Positions 8,820-17,101 of a DNA stretch of 64,000 nucleotides are shown here, in pieces. Source of the stretch: Pseudoalteromonas luteoviolacea DSM 6061 (GTDB lineage Bacteria; Pseudomonadota; Gammaproteobacteria; Enterobacterales; Alteromonadaceae); the NCBI RefSeq assembly GCF_001625655.1, contig NZ_AUYB01000140.1, positions 86,252 through 150,251 of the forward strand. The letters run 5' to 3'. Positions within the stretch are counted from its first letter, which is position 1. The number at the start of each line of letters is the position of its first letter. Position numbers and translations under genes: made by a program. A model generated the notes under the pieces. That model was given only the letters and a program-made list of their open reading frames with translations. It searched no databases and was not told the origin of the DNA.

Positions 8820-9932
8820 TTACAACTCAAAGTAATTGGTAAACAACTTATATAATTCAGTACCTTGGTTCACACTGGCTGACGCAAAATGCAATATCGC
8901 AATGCCTTCTTGGGCAAACGTGACCGTTTGTAGTGCAGCCCCTTCACAATACTTATCCATGCGTAGCACTGTTGCGAGTGAATCACCTGTTTTTACATGC
9001 CCGCCTAAAGGCGCTTGATAATCCACCATGCCGCCCATTGGTGCGTAGACCGCCACATAATCTTTTAAATAACATGCATAACGGGTGATAGGCTGAGGTT
9101 GATAGGCACTCTCAAGCACAACCTCTTTGTGTGTGAGATAGCTTAGAATACTATCCGCATCGTGCTCAGCTTCAGCAAGATCAATGTGCTCTTGCGAGCC
9201 TAGTTCTACAGTAAAGGCTTCGACTAAGGTTGAAAGCTCGCGCCCTTGCGCTGCTAATTCATCGCTTAATTGCCACCATGGACAGAAACAGGCTTCATCC
9301 ATAGCACCATCAAATTCATTAGGGATCAACAAGGTGTGTGGAATATCAAAATATTTCGCACTTTCCTGAGCGTACTCTGGACAGTAGAGGTGCTTTGCCG
9401 ATATAGGGCCAGTATGTAAATCCAATACAAAATCTGCTTGGTGCGCTAAATGTTGCAGGTGTAAGGCAATACGTTTACCTGTTTTCAATTGATGTTGTGG
9501 CCCAGAGAGTAATGCCTCAGTTTGTTCTACCAGCAGCTTTTTAAACTCACTACGAATCGTTGCTTCAGATTCATGCTTATAGCGTGTGACAAACTCTGCA
9601 AGAAGATGGCTGTGATCATGATATAGCCTGTTCCAGTTTTCACCTGTAATCGGATCAAAACGACCTAGTGTAAACTCCCCTGATTTTTGGTTGCAGCCAA
9701 TTGGATTGGCATAGGGGACTAAGGTAACGGAGCCTGCAAGTCGCGCTGATTTTAACTTTTCTAGTAACGCGTAAATGACGGCATTACCTTGCACTTCAGC
9801 ACCGTGCATATTGGCTTGAATATAGACATGAGGGCCTGAGTCTCTGTCTCCCACTGAAAACACAGGAATCGTCAGAGCTTGGCCATTTGCAAGCTCACCA
9901 ACTTGGATTGTATGTTGTGTGATTTGGTTCAT
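8820..9932 (-). CDS. M14-family succinylglutamate desuccinylase/aspartoacylase-like amidohydrolase
   Basis: A zinc-dependent deacylase of the AstE/aspartoacylase branch of the M14 family, 370 residues. Zinc ligands are visible in NMHGAEVQGN (His and Glu, about residues 42-51) and DLHTG (His, near residue 160). The C-terminal third looks like the beta-rich extension of this family. ATG 9932 is chosen because it follows TGAGGT and starts 2 bases after the upstream stop; the frame runs further upstream, but that would overlap the preceding gene. It is the last gene of a lysine-riboswitch operon with dapA-, dapD- and lysA-like genes, so a DapE-like desuccinylation of N-succinyl-diaminopimelate is plausible. 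That role is inferred from context only. Confidence 0.85.
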   Translation of the reverse strand: MNQITQHTIQVGELANGQALTIPVFSVGDRDSGPHVYIQANMHGAEVQGNAVIYALLEKLKSARLAGSVTLVPYANPIGCNQKSGEFTLGRFDPITGENWNRLYHDHSHLLAEFVTRYKHESEATIRSEFKKLLVEQTEALLSGPQHQLKTGKRIALHLQHLAHQADFVLDLHTGPISAKHLYCPEYAQESAKYFDIPHTLLIPNEFDGAMDEACFCPWWQLSDELAAQGRELSTLVEAFTVELGSQEHIDLAEAEHDADSILSYLTHKEVVLESAYQPQPITRYACYLKDYVAVYAPMGGMVDYQAPLGGHVKTGDSLATVLRMDKYCEGAALQTVTFAQEGIAILHFASASVNQGTELYKLFTNYFEL

Positions 9933-9934
9933 AA

Positions 9935-11140
9935 TTACCTCAGGTACTCTTGCGGCGTCATGCTTGAACGCACACATTGCACTTGGCCAGCTTGATAGAT
10001 ATATTCTGCGGGTAGTGCATGGCATAAAAAGTACGGCATGCTTTCGGTAAATCCATAAGCACCGCATTGACTGAATATAAGCCAGTCATCTTCATTAATA
10101 TCAGTAGGAAGTTGATGTTCACCCAAGCTGTCTAAGGCGGTACAAAGTGGACCGTGCAGCGAAAAAGATACCGTGTCTGCTTGACTATCACGTAAGCAGC
10201 TTGCCGGGAAAGCTTGATCAGTGACCGCTGGTCGCAGTAAGTGGTTGATCCCACCTGCCATTATCAACTGGTTTGTACCGTAATTTTGCTTTTGCTCTAT
10301 CACAGGGTTCGCGTAGAAACCGCATTCTCCCACTGCATAGCGGCCAAGTTCCATCCAAAGTTCATCAATATTGGCTTCAGCCTTAAATTGAGCGAGGCTG
10401 GTTAAAATTGCCTGCCAATCGATAGGTGTTTGCTCGCTATCATAAGGTATACCGAGCCCTCCACCGAGGTCGAGTATACGTAATGTCATGTTTAACTGTT
10501 TTGACAGTGCAACAAGTGGAGTGACCATTTGTTGCCAAAGTGAAGCTAGCTTATCGGCATCGAGTAAATTTCCCCATTGGAAAATATGCAAACCTGCGAA
10601 ATCTAAGTTTGGATAGTCTGATAAACATAAAGTTGACCATGCTTGAGTACCTAAACCAAATGGTGTCAAACTGTCGCCTCCCAATGGGTTTTTTTCATTG
10701 TTTGGCCAGCGTAATTGAACACGCAATAAAATACGCAAATGCGTACCATGCCTGTGAGCCGCTTCTTGCAACCAGCTTACTTGGTTGATACTTTCGGCAA
10801 CGAAGGTGGTGACTCCAAGTGATAGAAACTCTTCTATTTGACGCTTAGACTTTGCAGGTCCAGTGTTGAGTACGCGTTTTGCATCGATACCTTGAGCCAG
10901 TACTTGTTTTAACTCGCCACTACTTGCGACATCAAAATCAAAACCTGCTTTATCTATGGTTTTTATGATGCTTGAAAGTGGGTTGGCTTTTACTGCATAC
11001 CATAGCTTTACAATCGATTGATCATTTATTGCTTTTAAATGTTTAGCCAAGCGGTCTAAGTCATAAAGATAAAATGGCTCGTATTGTGTCGCTGTCAGTT
11101 CGGTAATCGCTGCTTTAATAGGCGTACTCAAGGTTTGCAT
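9935..11140 (-). CDS. PLP-dependent diaminopimelate decarboxylase-like protein
   Basis: A fold-type III PLP decarboxylase, 401 residues, related to diaminopimelate decarboxylase (LysA). The PLP lysine is in YAVKAN near residue 49, the glycine-rich phosphate loop is LGGGLGIPY, and the Cys/Asp active-site block is GPLCTALDSLG in the C-terminal half. The usual EPGR motif reads ELGR here, and the region after it differs from standard LysA, so the substrate is less certain than the fold. ATG 11140 overlaps the dapD-like stop by one base (coupled). In this operon it would carry out the final decarboxylation to lysine, or to a related diamine or amino acid. Confidence 0.8.
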   Translation of the reverse strand: MQTLSTPIKAAITELTATQYEPFYLYDLDRLAKHLKAINDQSIVKLWYAVKANPLSSIIKTIDKAGFDFDVASSGELKQVLAQGIDAKRVLNTGPAKSKRQIEEFLSLGVTTFVAESINQVSWLQEAAHRHGTHLRILLRVQLRWPNNEKNPLGGDSLTPFGLGTQAWSTLCLSDYPNLDFAGLHIFQWGNLLDADKLASLWQQMVTPLVALSKQLNMTLRILDLGGGLGIPYDSEQTPIDWQAILTSLAQFKAEANIDELWMELGRYAVGECGFYANPVIEQKQNYGTNQLIMAGGINHLLRPAVTDQAFPASCLRDSQADTVSFSLHGPLCTALDSLGEHQLPTDINEDDWLIFSQCGAYGFTESMPYFLCHALPAEYIYQAGQVQCVRSSMTPQEYLR

Positions 11141-11880
11141 TAGCGAAGCACCTCTTCTAGCTCTAGTGCTGCGTCACTCTGTTCATCACGATATTTCACA
11201 ATTAAAGCGCAAGATAGGCTGAGGCCTTGCTGTTGAGCCCATTCACCTTTTGCTGGGCGTGAACCAGGAATAACAATGGCGTTTTCAGGAATAGCCTCGC
11301 CTTTATCCAGTACTCGTTCATTGACGCAGTCATACACAGGAATACTCGCTGATAAGCGCACACCAGGAGCAAGCACAGCGCCTTTTTTAACGACTACACC
11401 TTCTACAAGAACACAGCCAGCTCCAATAAAGGCATTGTCTTCAACAACTACAGGACTGGCACCAATTGGCTCTAAAACACCACCTACCTGCACGGCCGCA
11501 CTCAAATGCACATTTTTTCCAATTTGTGCACAAGAGCCAACTAATGCGTGGCTGTCCACCATTGTGCCTTCATCGATATAGGCGCCAATGTTAACGTAAG
11601 CTGGTGGCATGATAATGGTGCCTGCTGCAACATAAGCGCCGCGACGCACACTACTACCTCCAGGAACCATTCTGACACCTGCTTCTGCCGCAAACCCCTG
11701 TGGTGCAAGGTTGTCTTTGTCAACAAAACCACCTGGGTATTCCGTGTTTGTGCCGTTTTTAAATGCTTCTAAAATACCTTGTTTTACCTCAACATTTGCA
11801 TGCCAGTTGCCTTGCTCGTCTTGTGTTGCTGCGCGAACAGTGCCATTTTCAAGGTTGTTTAATAGGGTTAACCAGCTCAT
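11140..11880 (-). CDS. DapD-like tetrahydrodipicolinate N-succinyltransferase
   Basis: A left-handed beta-helix acyltransferase of 246 residues; standard DapD is about 274. The hexapeptide-repeat core contains blocks typical of DapD: RRGAYVAAGT, PPAYVNIGAYIDEGTMVDSHA, VGSCAQIGKNVHLS and GGVLEPIGASP. It should succinylate tetrahydrodipicolinate. The N-terminal domain is shorter than in the housekeeping enzyme, which suggests a paralogue. It starts 10 bases after the dapA-like gene and overlaps the decarboxylase gene by one base, so it is in the same transcript under lysine control. Confidence 0.85.
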   Translation of the reverse strand: MSWLTLLNNLENGTVRAATQDEQGNWHANVEVKQGILEAFKNGTNTEYPGGFVDKDNLAPQGFAAEAGVRMVPGGSSVRRGAYVAAGTIIMPPAYVNIGAYIDEGTMVDSHALVGSCAQIGKNVHLSAAVQVGGVLEPIGASPVVVEDNAFIGAGCVLVEGVVVKKGAVLAPGVRLSASIPVYDCVNERVLDKGEAIPENAIVIPGSRPAKGEWAQQQGLSLSCALIVKYRDEQSDAALELEEVLR

Positions 11881-11890
11881 TTTTACTTCC

Positions 11891-12775
11891 TTAACTCCAA
11901 GATAAAATTGTTGAATTTGCTGTTTTAATAAACGTTGTATCAGTCAGCTCTAAATGGGTCAGCGGTGGGCGCAAACGCGGTGTAGACAGCTGACCTTGCA
12001 GATGCATTAATACTTTGACTGGGATTGGATTGGCGACGCTAAACAAACTGTTTACTGCGTCAGTCCACGTGGTAAATAAATTGGGAAATGTGCCAGCGAG
12101 AGAGCGGTGCACAAACTCGGCCGTTTGCTTTGGCCAAGCATTAGCAGCAACAGACACCAAGCCTGCTGCACCTGCCTGAGCAAAGTATGGCATCAGGCCA
12201 TCGTCGCCGCTGAAAATAGCCAGCTCAGGTGAAGCTTTACGGAAAGATTCAAATGTAGCAATGTCACCGCTGGCTTCTTTAAGCGCCCATAAGTTTGGGT
12301 GCGAAGACAAATTTTCAATTACATTCGGGCTGATTGAGACAGCACTGCGCCCTGGCACATTGTACAGCATGCACGGGATGTCACTGGCGTCTAGTAGTGT
12401 TTTAAACCAATGAGTTAAACCTACATTACCCGGTTTTGCATACAGTGGCGAGCCTAATAAAAATGCATCAATGGGCTTATTATTACAATAAGCAACCCAC
12501 TCTAATTGAAGTGCTAAATCGCAGCCACCTACTGCAACCATCAAGGGCACAGAAGGGGATAAATCACAGACAAAATCGACAATTCTACGCTGTTCATCTT
12601 GTGACAGCGCAAGACCTTCCCCAGTACTGCCTAGTAAAAGTATGCCATTACCTGCAGCTTGCTGAGCATCGACTAGGGACTCCAAAGTCGTGTAATCAAC
12701 CTGATTGTTGTCGTCAAACGGCGTGACTAATGCCGTCCATAATGGGTAGTCAGATAAGGTATAGTTTGATTTCAT
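11891..12775 (-). CDS. DapA-like 4-hydroxy-tetrahydrodipicolinate synthase
   Basis: A class I aldolase-fold protein, 294 residues from ATG 12775, matching the usual DapA length. It has the N-terminal ALVTPF block, GSTGEG (a Ser where Escherichia coli DapA has Thr44; Thr45 kept), the YNVPGR catalytic Tyr/Arg motif and the Schiff-base lysine in ALKEASGD. It condenses pyruvate with aspartate semialdehyde. ATG 12829 is an alternative in-frame start (312 residues); neither has a strong ribosome-binding site. The frame stays open further upstream, but that part is the riboswitch and not protein. First gene of the operon. Confidence 0.88.
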   Translation of the reverse strand: MKSNYTLSDYPLWTALVTPFDDNNQVDYTTLESLVDAQQAAGNGILLLGSTGEGLALSQDEQRRIVDFVCDLSPSVPLMVAVGGCDLALQLEWVAYCNNKPIDAFLLGSPLYAKPGNVGLTHWFKTLLDASDIPCMLYNVPGRSAVSISPNVIENLSSHPNLWALKEASGDIATFESFRKASPELAIFSGDDGLMPYFAQAGAAGLVSVAANAWPKQTAEFVHRSLAGTFPNLFTTWTDAVNSLFSVANPIPVKVLMHLQGQLSTPRLRPPLTHLELTDTTFIKTANSTILSWS

Positions 12776-12863
12776 CTCTACCGAACTTAAATGCTGTTCG
12801 ATAGCAGGGAGCTTATGTAGCAATTCCATGTCTCGAACAATTAAAATTCGAAGAGCAATGGAC

Positions 12864-12893
12864 TTAAAAAAGAAGAAGGCTGGCCTTTTCTTT
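12864..12893 (-). terminator. terminator of the lysine riboswitch expression platform
   Basis: On the reverse strand AAGAAAAGG (complement of 12884-12892) can pair with CCTTCTTCTT (complement of 12870-12879, one bulge), followed by a T-run. The alternative pairing CTGGTC with GGCCAG would disrupt both this hairpin and the riboswitch P1 stem, which fits a transcription-termination switch. The pairing scheme was worked out by eye. Confidence 0.65.
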
Positions 12894-12899
12894 CTAAGA

Positions 12900-13068
12900 C
12901 CAGAAGCTCTCCACCAAATATGTTGGTGACAGTCGCTGGGATTCAGCCCAAGCGCCCGAAAGATCCGCAAAGCAAATACGGATTTTTCTCGGCGTTAATT
13001 CCCCTCACTAAGTGTTAACGGAGTTTGCTCTCCTCAACTTAGCTACCTGAATAACGCACCTCTTCCAG
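12900..13068 (-). promoter_or_regulatory. lysine riboswitch (L box)
   Basis: Read on the reverse strand, the 169-base leader carries the conserved L-box blocks in order: AAGAGGTGCG, GAGGAGAGC, GAGGGGAATTAACGCCGAG, GGGCTGAATCCC, GACTGTCACC and GGTGGAGAGCTTCTGG. The closing P1 stem is CTGGAAG (complement of 13062-13068) with CTTCTGG (complement of 12900-12906). The blocks match the lysC leader of Escherichia coli in sequence, spacing and total length. It sits directly before the dapA-like gene and a candidate terminator, so lysine should switch the whole operon off. Confidence 0.93.
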
Positions 13069-13240
13069 CCCTCAAAACAGCACTAGATGCTATTTTGCGA
13101 TAATAGGGTCAGACGGATTGAAACATTTTGGCCGTCTAGGTGTCAAGCTCCAATCGGTAAAAGATTAAATATAAGCTAGACTAAAATGATTGATAACAGT
13201 TTCGATTGGCGGTGTGTGTGGAGTACAGGGAGATTAGCAG

Positions 13241-14989
13241 TTGTTGAAAATCTTAAAAAACTTTAGGCTGCGGTATACTTTGGCGATCTCTATCATGGCC
13301 ATTCTGATAACAACGACCATGGTTACTATGCAGGTATTACTGTCTCAGCAGGCAATTAGTGCCAATGTTATCAACACCGCAGGTATGCAAAGGATGCTTT
13401 CACAAAAGGCGGCATTACTACTTGGGAATGAGTTTATCAAAGGCCAGCAAAACAAGTTTTTTAACGAGCATGCCTTTCTCGAAACAATTGAAAAAATGCG
13501 TGTCAATCATGCTTTTTTGGTTGAAAGAAATGGGCAAGGGCACGTGCACTTATCACCCGCATTGATACAGCTGTATTTCCAGCAACCCTCAGAATTAGAG
13601 AGGCAGGTAGAAAGCTTCCTTGAGATGCTACTAGAAGCCCATAGTCTGGTGTTGGCAAATCAATTGAGTATTGAAAAACTTCAACAAATTAATGAAAGAT
13701 CGCAGCAACTTTTGTTGGTTTTGGATCAGGCGGTAACATTACACGAAGAATTTGCCACGTCTAAAGTCACTACATTGCAAAACGCAGAGTTGTTAGTTTG
13801 GATTTTCGGATTACTGATATTAGCGATTGAAATACGTTGGATTTTTTATCCAATGGAAGTCAGTATCAAAAATAAAATCAGTCATCTTCAGCGTTTGCGA
13901 CAAGAGTCAAATCGATTAAAACACAGCAAAGGAGAGTTTCTTGCTCGGGCAAGCCATGAGATGCGTACACCACTGCAGGCAATCTTGGGGTATCTGCATT
14001 TGTTCCAAGAGACTAAGCAACAATCTCATTTGGATGTTGTCAGTCATAGTGCGCAGCAACTGCATGTATTACTGTCTTCCATTGATGATTACAATGCGTT
14101 GTCTGAGCAAAAAAGCATTAAGCTAGAAAATAAAGTAGCGAAGTTGTCAGATACGGTGGCTTTACCTATCTCAACATACAAAGGAGCGGCTGAAAATAAA
14201 AAGCTAGATTTTCAATCTGAGCTGGGCGATGAACTTTTACAAGTTGTAGAGTGTGACCACAATCGCGTTGCGTGGTTATTGGGTGAGCTTTTGAATAACG
14301 CCGTCAAGTTCACTGAAAAAGGGGCCGTGCGCGTAGTGGCCCATGGTGTATTTGGTGCCAATGAGCAGGCTAGTCTAGTCTGTGAAATATCCGATACAGG
14401 CCCTGGCATATCAAGTATTCAGAAGCATGATGAAGATACTAAAAACTACCAAGGCATGCAGCTAGGTTTAGCCCGTGCGCGTTTACTGGTGAGCATGATG
14501 GGCGGACAATTAGTTTTTAATGATTGTGAACCTTGTGGCACAAAGGTGAGGCTTGAGCTCCCCGTTAAGTTAATTTTACAAAAAAGGGCAAGTTTTTATC
14601 AGCAAGATGCAACGCAAAACGTTTTGCTCGTAGAGGATAATTTACTCAATGCACGTATTGTAATTTCTATGTTAGAGAAGCTCAAATTAAGCGTTGTACA
14701 CACGATTAACGGCCAAGAGGCGATTAGTGCATTGCAGAATGAGGAGTTTTCGTTAGTGATAATGGATTTGAATATGCCGATCATGGATGGTTTTTTAGCA
14801 ATAAAATTAATCAGGCAGTCCTTGGGGCTGGAGTTGCCAATACTGGTACTTACAGCAAACACCTCAGAGCAATCCATTGCGCGAGTTTATGAGTTGGGGG
14901 CAAATACACACTTATTTAAGCCTGTTGACTTTGCAGCGCTTCAGGAAAAAGTAGAAGTGCTACTATTGCCAACAGCACTTAGTGAGTGA
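13241..14989 (+). CDS. hybrid sensor histidine kinase with PilJ/NarX-type sensor region
   Basis: An inner-membrane hybrid kinase of 582 residues. The first transmembrane helix is at about 12-34. A helical periplasmic region begins with the AGMQRMLSQK motif seen in PilJ/NarX-type sensors, and a second helix is at about 184-204. The HisKA domain has SHEMRTPLQAILGY (phospho-His near 239), followed by HATPase_c (NNAVKFT, DTGPGIS) and a C-terminal receiver with the phosphoacceptor Asp in MDLNMPIMDG (near 508). No clear HAMP domain separates helix 2 from HisKA. The start is TTG 13241, 7 bases after AGGGAGA; no ATG is suitably placed. No cognate regulator is adjacent. It overlaps the next, convergent gene by 11 bases. 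Confidence 0.88.
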   Translation: MLKILKNFRLRYTLAISIMAILITTTMVTMQVLLSQQAISANVINTAGMQRMLSQKAALLLGNEFIKGQQNKFFNEHAFLETIEKMRVNHAFLVERNGQGHVHLSPALIQLYFQQPSELERQVESFLEMLLEAHSLVLANQLSIEKLQQINERSQQLLLVLDQAVTLHEEFATSKVTTLQNAELLVWIFGLLILAIEIRWIFYPMEVSIKNKISHLQRLRQESNRLKHSKGEFLARASHEMRTPLQAILGYLHLFQETKQQSHLDVVSHSAQQLHVLLSSIDDYNALSEQKSIKLENKVAKLSDTVALPISTYKGAAENKKLDFQSELGDELLQVVECDHNRVAWLLGELLNNAVKFTEKGAVRVVAHGVFGANEQASLVCEISDTGPGISSIQKHDEDTKNYQGMQLGLARARLLVSMMGGQLVFNDCEPCGTKVRLELPVKLILQKRASFYQQDATQNVLLVEDNLLNARIVISMLEKLKLSVVHTINGQEAISALQNEEFSLVIMDLNMPIMDGFLAIKLIRQSLGLELPILVLTANTSEQSIARVYELGANTHLFKPVDFAALQEKVEVLLLPTALSE

Positions 14990-15590
14990 TTTTGATGTTA
15001 CCAACACCAACGTCAACTTCGAGTTCGTATCGACCTTGGCCCTGATATTTAGTCTTTGAACCTACCATAGATTGCTCATAGGTCGCATTGCCGGTAAAGT
15101 TTTTGAGTTTTGTTTTACCCACACCTGATTCCAGATCAATAACTTGGTAGTCACTTAGCGCACTGTGTACTTTTACATTGCCCACACCGACTTCAATTTC
15201 TGCGTCATTACGTAAAGTTTCAATGTGGACGTTGCCAACGCCCAACTCAGCTTCTAATGAGAGTGACGCGGGCAGTTTAACATGCCAAATCTGCTCGACA
15301 TCTTCTTCGTCAATAGTGAGGTAAATTTCATCATTATGTTGCTTTTTTTCAAGCTGGATTGAACTGATAGCAGTTTTGCCAAACCAGCTGTTGTCATTTT
15401 CGCGTAATTCAATCTCAACTTGTATGCTATCTCCTTCATAGGTCTCTATGTTTAGTTTGCCTACGGGAAAAGCAATCTCTAGGGATTGATGAGATGTAAC
15501 TGAAAACTGCTCTTTAATTGTGTGGGACTGTGTAGCTTGAGCTTGCCAAGCAATACTCAAAAAGAGGGGGAACCAAGTTAACTTTCGCAT
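14979..15590 (-). CDS. exported DUF4097-like beta-repeat protein
   Basis: A 203-residue protein starting at ATG 15590, with a signal peptide of about 19 residues ending near QAQA. The mature part is short beta strands with a recurring GVGNV/GVGK pattern (three or four copies between residues 115 and 200), which gives the look of a right-handed beta solenoid of the DUF4097/DUF2807 adhesin-like type. A further ATG four codons upstream (15602) is possible. It is convergent with the hybrid kinase and shares 11 bases with its end. The function is unknown; an envelope location is inferred from the signal peptide. Confidence 0.7.
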   Translation of the reverse strand: MRKLTWFPLFLSIAWQAQATQSHTIKEQFSVTSHQSLEIAFPVGKLNIETYEGDSIQVEIELRENDNSWFGKTAISSIQLEKKQHNDEIYLTIDEEDVEQIWHVKLPASLSLEAELGVGNVHIETLRNDAEIEVGVGNVKVHSALSDYQVIDLESGVGKTKLKNFTGNATYEQSMVGSKTKYQGQGRYELEVDVGVGNIKITH

Positions 15591-15720
15591 ATGACGCTCC
15601 ATAAATCATTGTTGATATATCCATTGGTCGCAGCTGGGACTAAAAAGGTTTAAAGTAAAATTAAAAGAAGGAAGAGAAAGTTGTAACGCGTCATGAGAAA
15701 ACGCGTCCACATGACTGATG

Positions 15721-16599
15721 TTAAATTCTTTTTATGGTAAACCCTTGCTCTTTTAAGAGTGTGATTAGGCCGTGTTCTAGTGGTAAGTGTAAGGCTCCTA
15801 CGGCAATAAAATGTGACTCTTTGCCCATAGCCGATGAGAGCGATTTGACCCAAGCATGATTACGGTCTTTCAGCAATGTTTTTTCGGCTAGGCGTGCGTA
15901 CGCAGTGTCATCAAAACTCAAATGGTAGTATTTATTCAAACGTGCTTCATCACCTGTTTTCCAAGCAGTGATCATGTCATTGATAAAGGTCTTAGCATCC
16001 TCCATTTGTGATAAAGTTTGCCCCATCATCTCGTCACTCATTTTCGCGACTTCACGAAACATAGAGAGCTGTTGTTCAAATGTTTCAAGTGGCTTAATTG
16101 ATTTATTAAGTTGCTTTGCATGGGCGATAACTTGTTTATCAATGCCAAACTTTTCACTGTAGCCCGCTTTTTGATATTCAAGTTGGATAATGGTCAACAT
16201 AACCATCCAAGCTGGCTGCCCACGGAACAGCTCAATATTAATTCCTCGTTTGGTAAAATAGTTTTTAAGTTGTTTATACACAGCAGGGGAAAGCGCTTCT
16301 TGAAGCGACTTTACCTCTGTACTGGCAACGAAATTTGCGAGCTTACGCTGAATATCTAGCGGAGATAAGTTGCTCATGTCCAATTCGACAACGGTGTATT
16401 TTGATTGCTTAATGGCTTCTTGGACTTGGTCTGGTAGGCCATTCATACTGGTGTCACCCACATGCACTGTGCCAAACAGATAAGATGTCACGCCGTTTTT
16501 TTCTGCGCTCCATAGTGCAGGTGCTGCTTGACTTAAGGTACTAAGCAAGAACGTAATGACGAAAAATAGGCTCTGCACAACGTTTAATTTTAGCTTCAC
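15721..16599 (-). CDS. TraB/GumN family protein
   Basis: A 292-residue protein with an N-terminal signal peptide (cleavage after about residue 25, near SQAAPA). It has the two hallmarks of the TraB/GumN (Tiki-like) family: GTVHVGD near residue 43 and a C-terminal GALHLPLEHGL. These histidine and glutamate positions are thought to form a metal-dependent protease-like site. The substrate is unknown. ATG 16599 follows AAGGAACC on the reverse strand. It lies 130 bases upstream of the DUF4097-like gene on the same strand and may be co-transcribed with it. Confidence 0.85.
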   Translation of the reverse strand: MKLKLNVVQSLFFVITFLLSTLSQAAPALWSAEKNGVTSYLFGTVHVGDTSMNGLPDQVQEAIKQSKYTVVELDMSNLSPLDIQRKLANFVASTEVKSLQEALSPAVYKQLKNYFTKRGINIELFRGQPAWMVMLTIIQLEYQKAGYSEKFGIDKQVIAHAKQLNKSIKPLETFEQQLSMFREVAKMSDEMMGQTLSQMEDAKTFINDMITAWKTGDEARLNKYYHLSFDDTAYARLAEKTLLKDRNHAWVKSLSSAMGKESHFIAVGALHLPLEHGLITLLKEQGFTIKRI

Positions 16600-16832
16600 A
16601 ATAGGTTCCTTATTGGGGTCTGAATGAACATCATAATCAAAGGTGGATGTAAATCACAAAAATTTAATAATCAAAAGTGCTATGCATAAAGTTGTTTTTT
16701 ATTCTGAAGCGAATTGGGCTAAGGTCATCCAATTTAGAGTAAACAGGAAATATATTTCGATTATTGTTGTTTATTGGGTTTTTTATTTCTTTTGTTAGGT
16801 GTTTTATATTTTATAAAGCATAGATTTTATAG

Positions 16833-16861
16833 TTGACTTGGTGGCATGCGCGGGTTACTAA
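16833..16861 (+). promoter_or_regulatory. sigma-70 promoter of the ilv operon
   Basis: The -35 box is TTGACT (16833-16838) and the -10 box TACTAA (16856-16861), with a 17-base spacer; transcription should start near 16868. This is the only good promoter seen in the 340-base gap before the leader peptide. The upstream part of the gap (16600-16830) is AT-rich and otherwise unremarkable. Confidence 0.7.
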
Positions 16862-16939
16862 TAGAATAAAGAACGGGCGCACTGAATTTACGCCCAAAAT
16901 TGTTTAGCAGTACAGACTAAGAAATTAGGTTAAGAATTT

Positions 16940-17011
16940 ATGTTACATACAGCAACTCTACTAGTCGTGATTATCAACGTGGTGATTATTATTACCGCGG
17001 GGGCTGGTTAG
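16940..17011 (+). CDS. ilvL: ilv operon leader peptide
   Basis: A 23-codon open frame starting at ATG 16940. Thirteen of its residues are Leu, Val or Ile, including LLVVIINVVIII in codons 7-18, the control codons expected for attenuation by branched-chain aminoacyl-tRNA levels. It lies between a sigma-70 promoter and a strong terminator just upstream of ilvG. Its last codons (GCGGGGGCT, 16996-17004) are complementary to AGCCCCCCGC at 17036-17045, which gives an antiterminator alternative. The sequence differs from the enterobacterial ilvL peptide, but the design is the same. Confidence 0.9.
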   Translation: MLHTATLLVVIINVVIIITAGAG

Positions 17012-17033
17012 TGCTGTAAGAAAATAACAGCTA

Positions 17034-17075
17034 AGAGCCCCCCGCACTGAAAAGTTCGGGGGGCTCTTTCGTTTT
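17034..17075 (+). terminator. ilv attenuator terminator
   Basis: A perfect 11-base GC-rich stem, AGAGCCCCCCG at 17034-17044 with CGGGGGGCTCT at 17057-17067, a 12-base loop and a TTTCGTTTT tail. It lies 27 bases before ilvG. The 5' arm can alternatively pair with the end of the leader-peptide coding region, which is the basis for attenuation. Confidence 0.93.
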
Positions 17076-17101
17076 AGGGCTAAAAAACAGAGCAAAGGGC
17101 A

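Noticed and set aside
12830..12970. N-terminal extension of the dapA-like frame on the reverse strand
   Set aside because: The extension translates the 3' part of the lysine riboswitch and its terminator; its residues are Phe/Lys-rich and unlike DapA.
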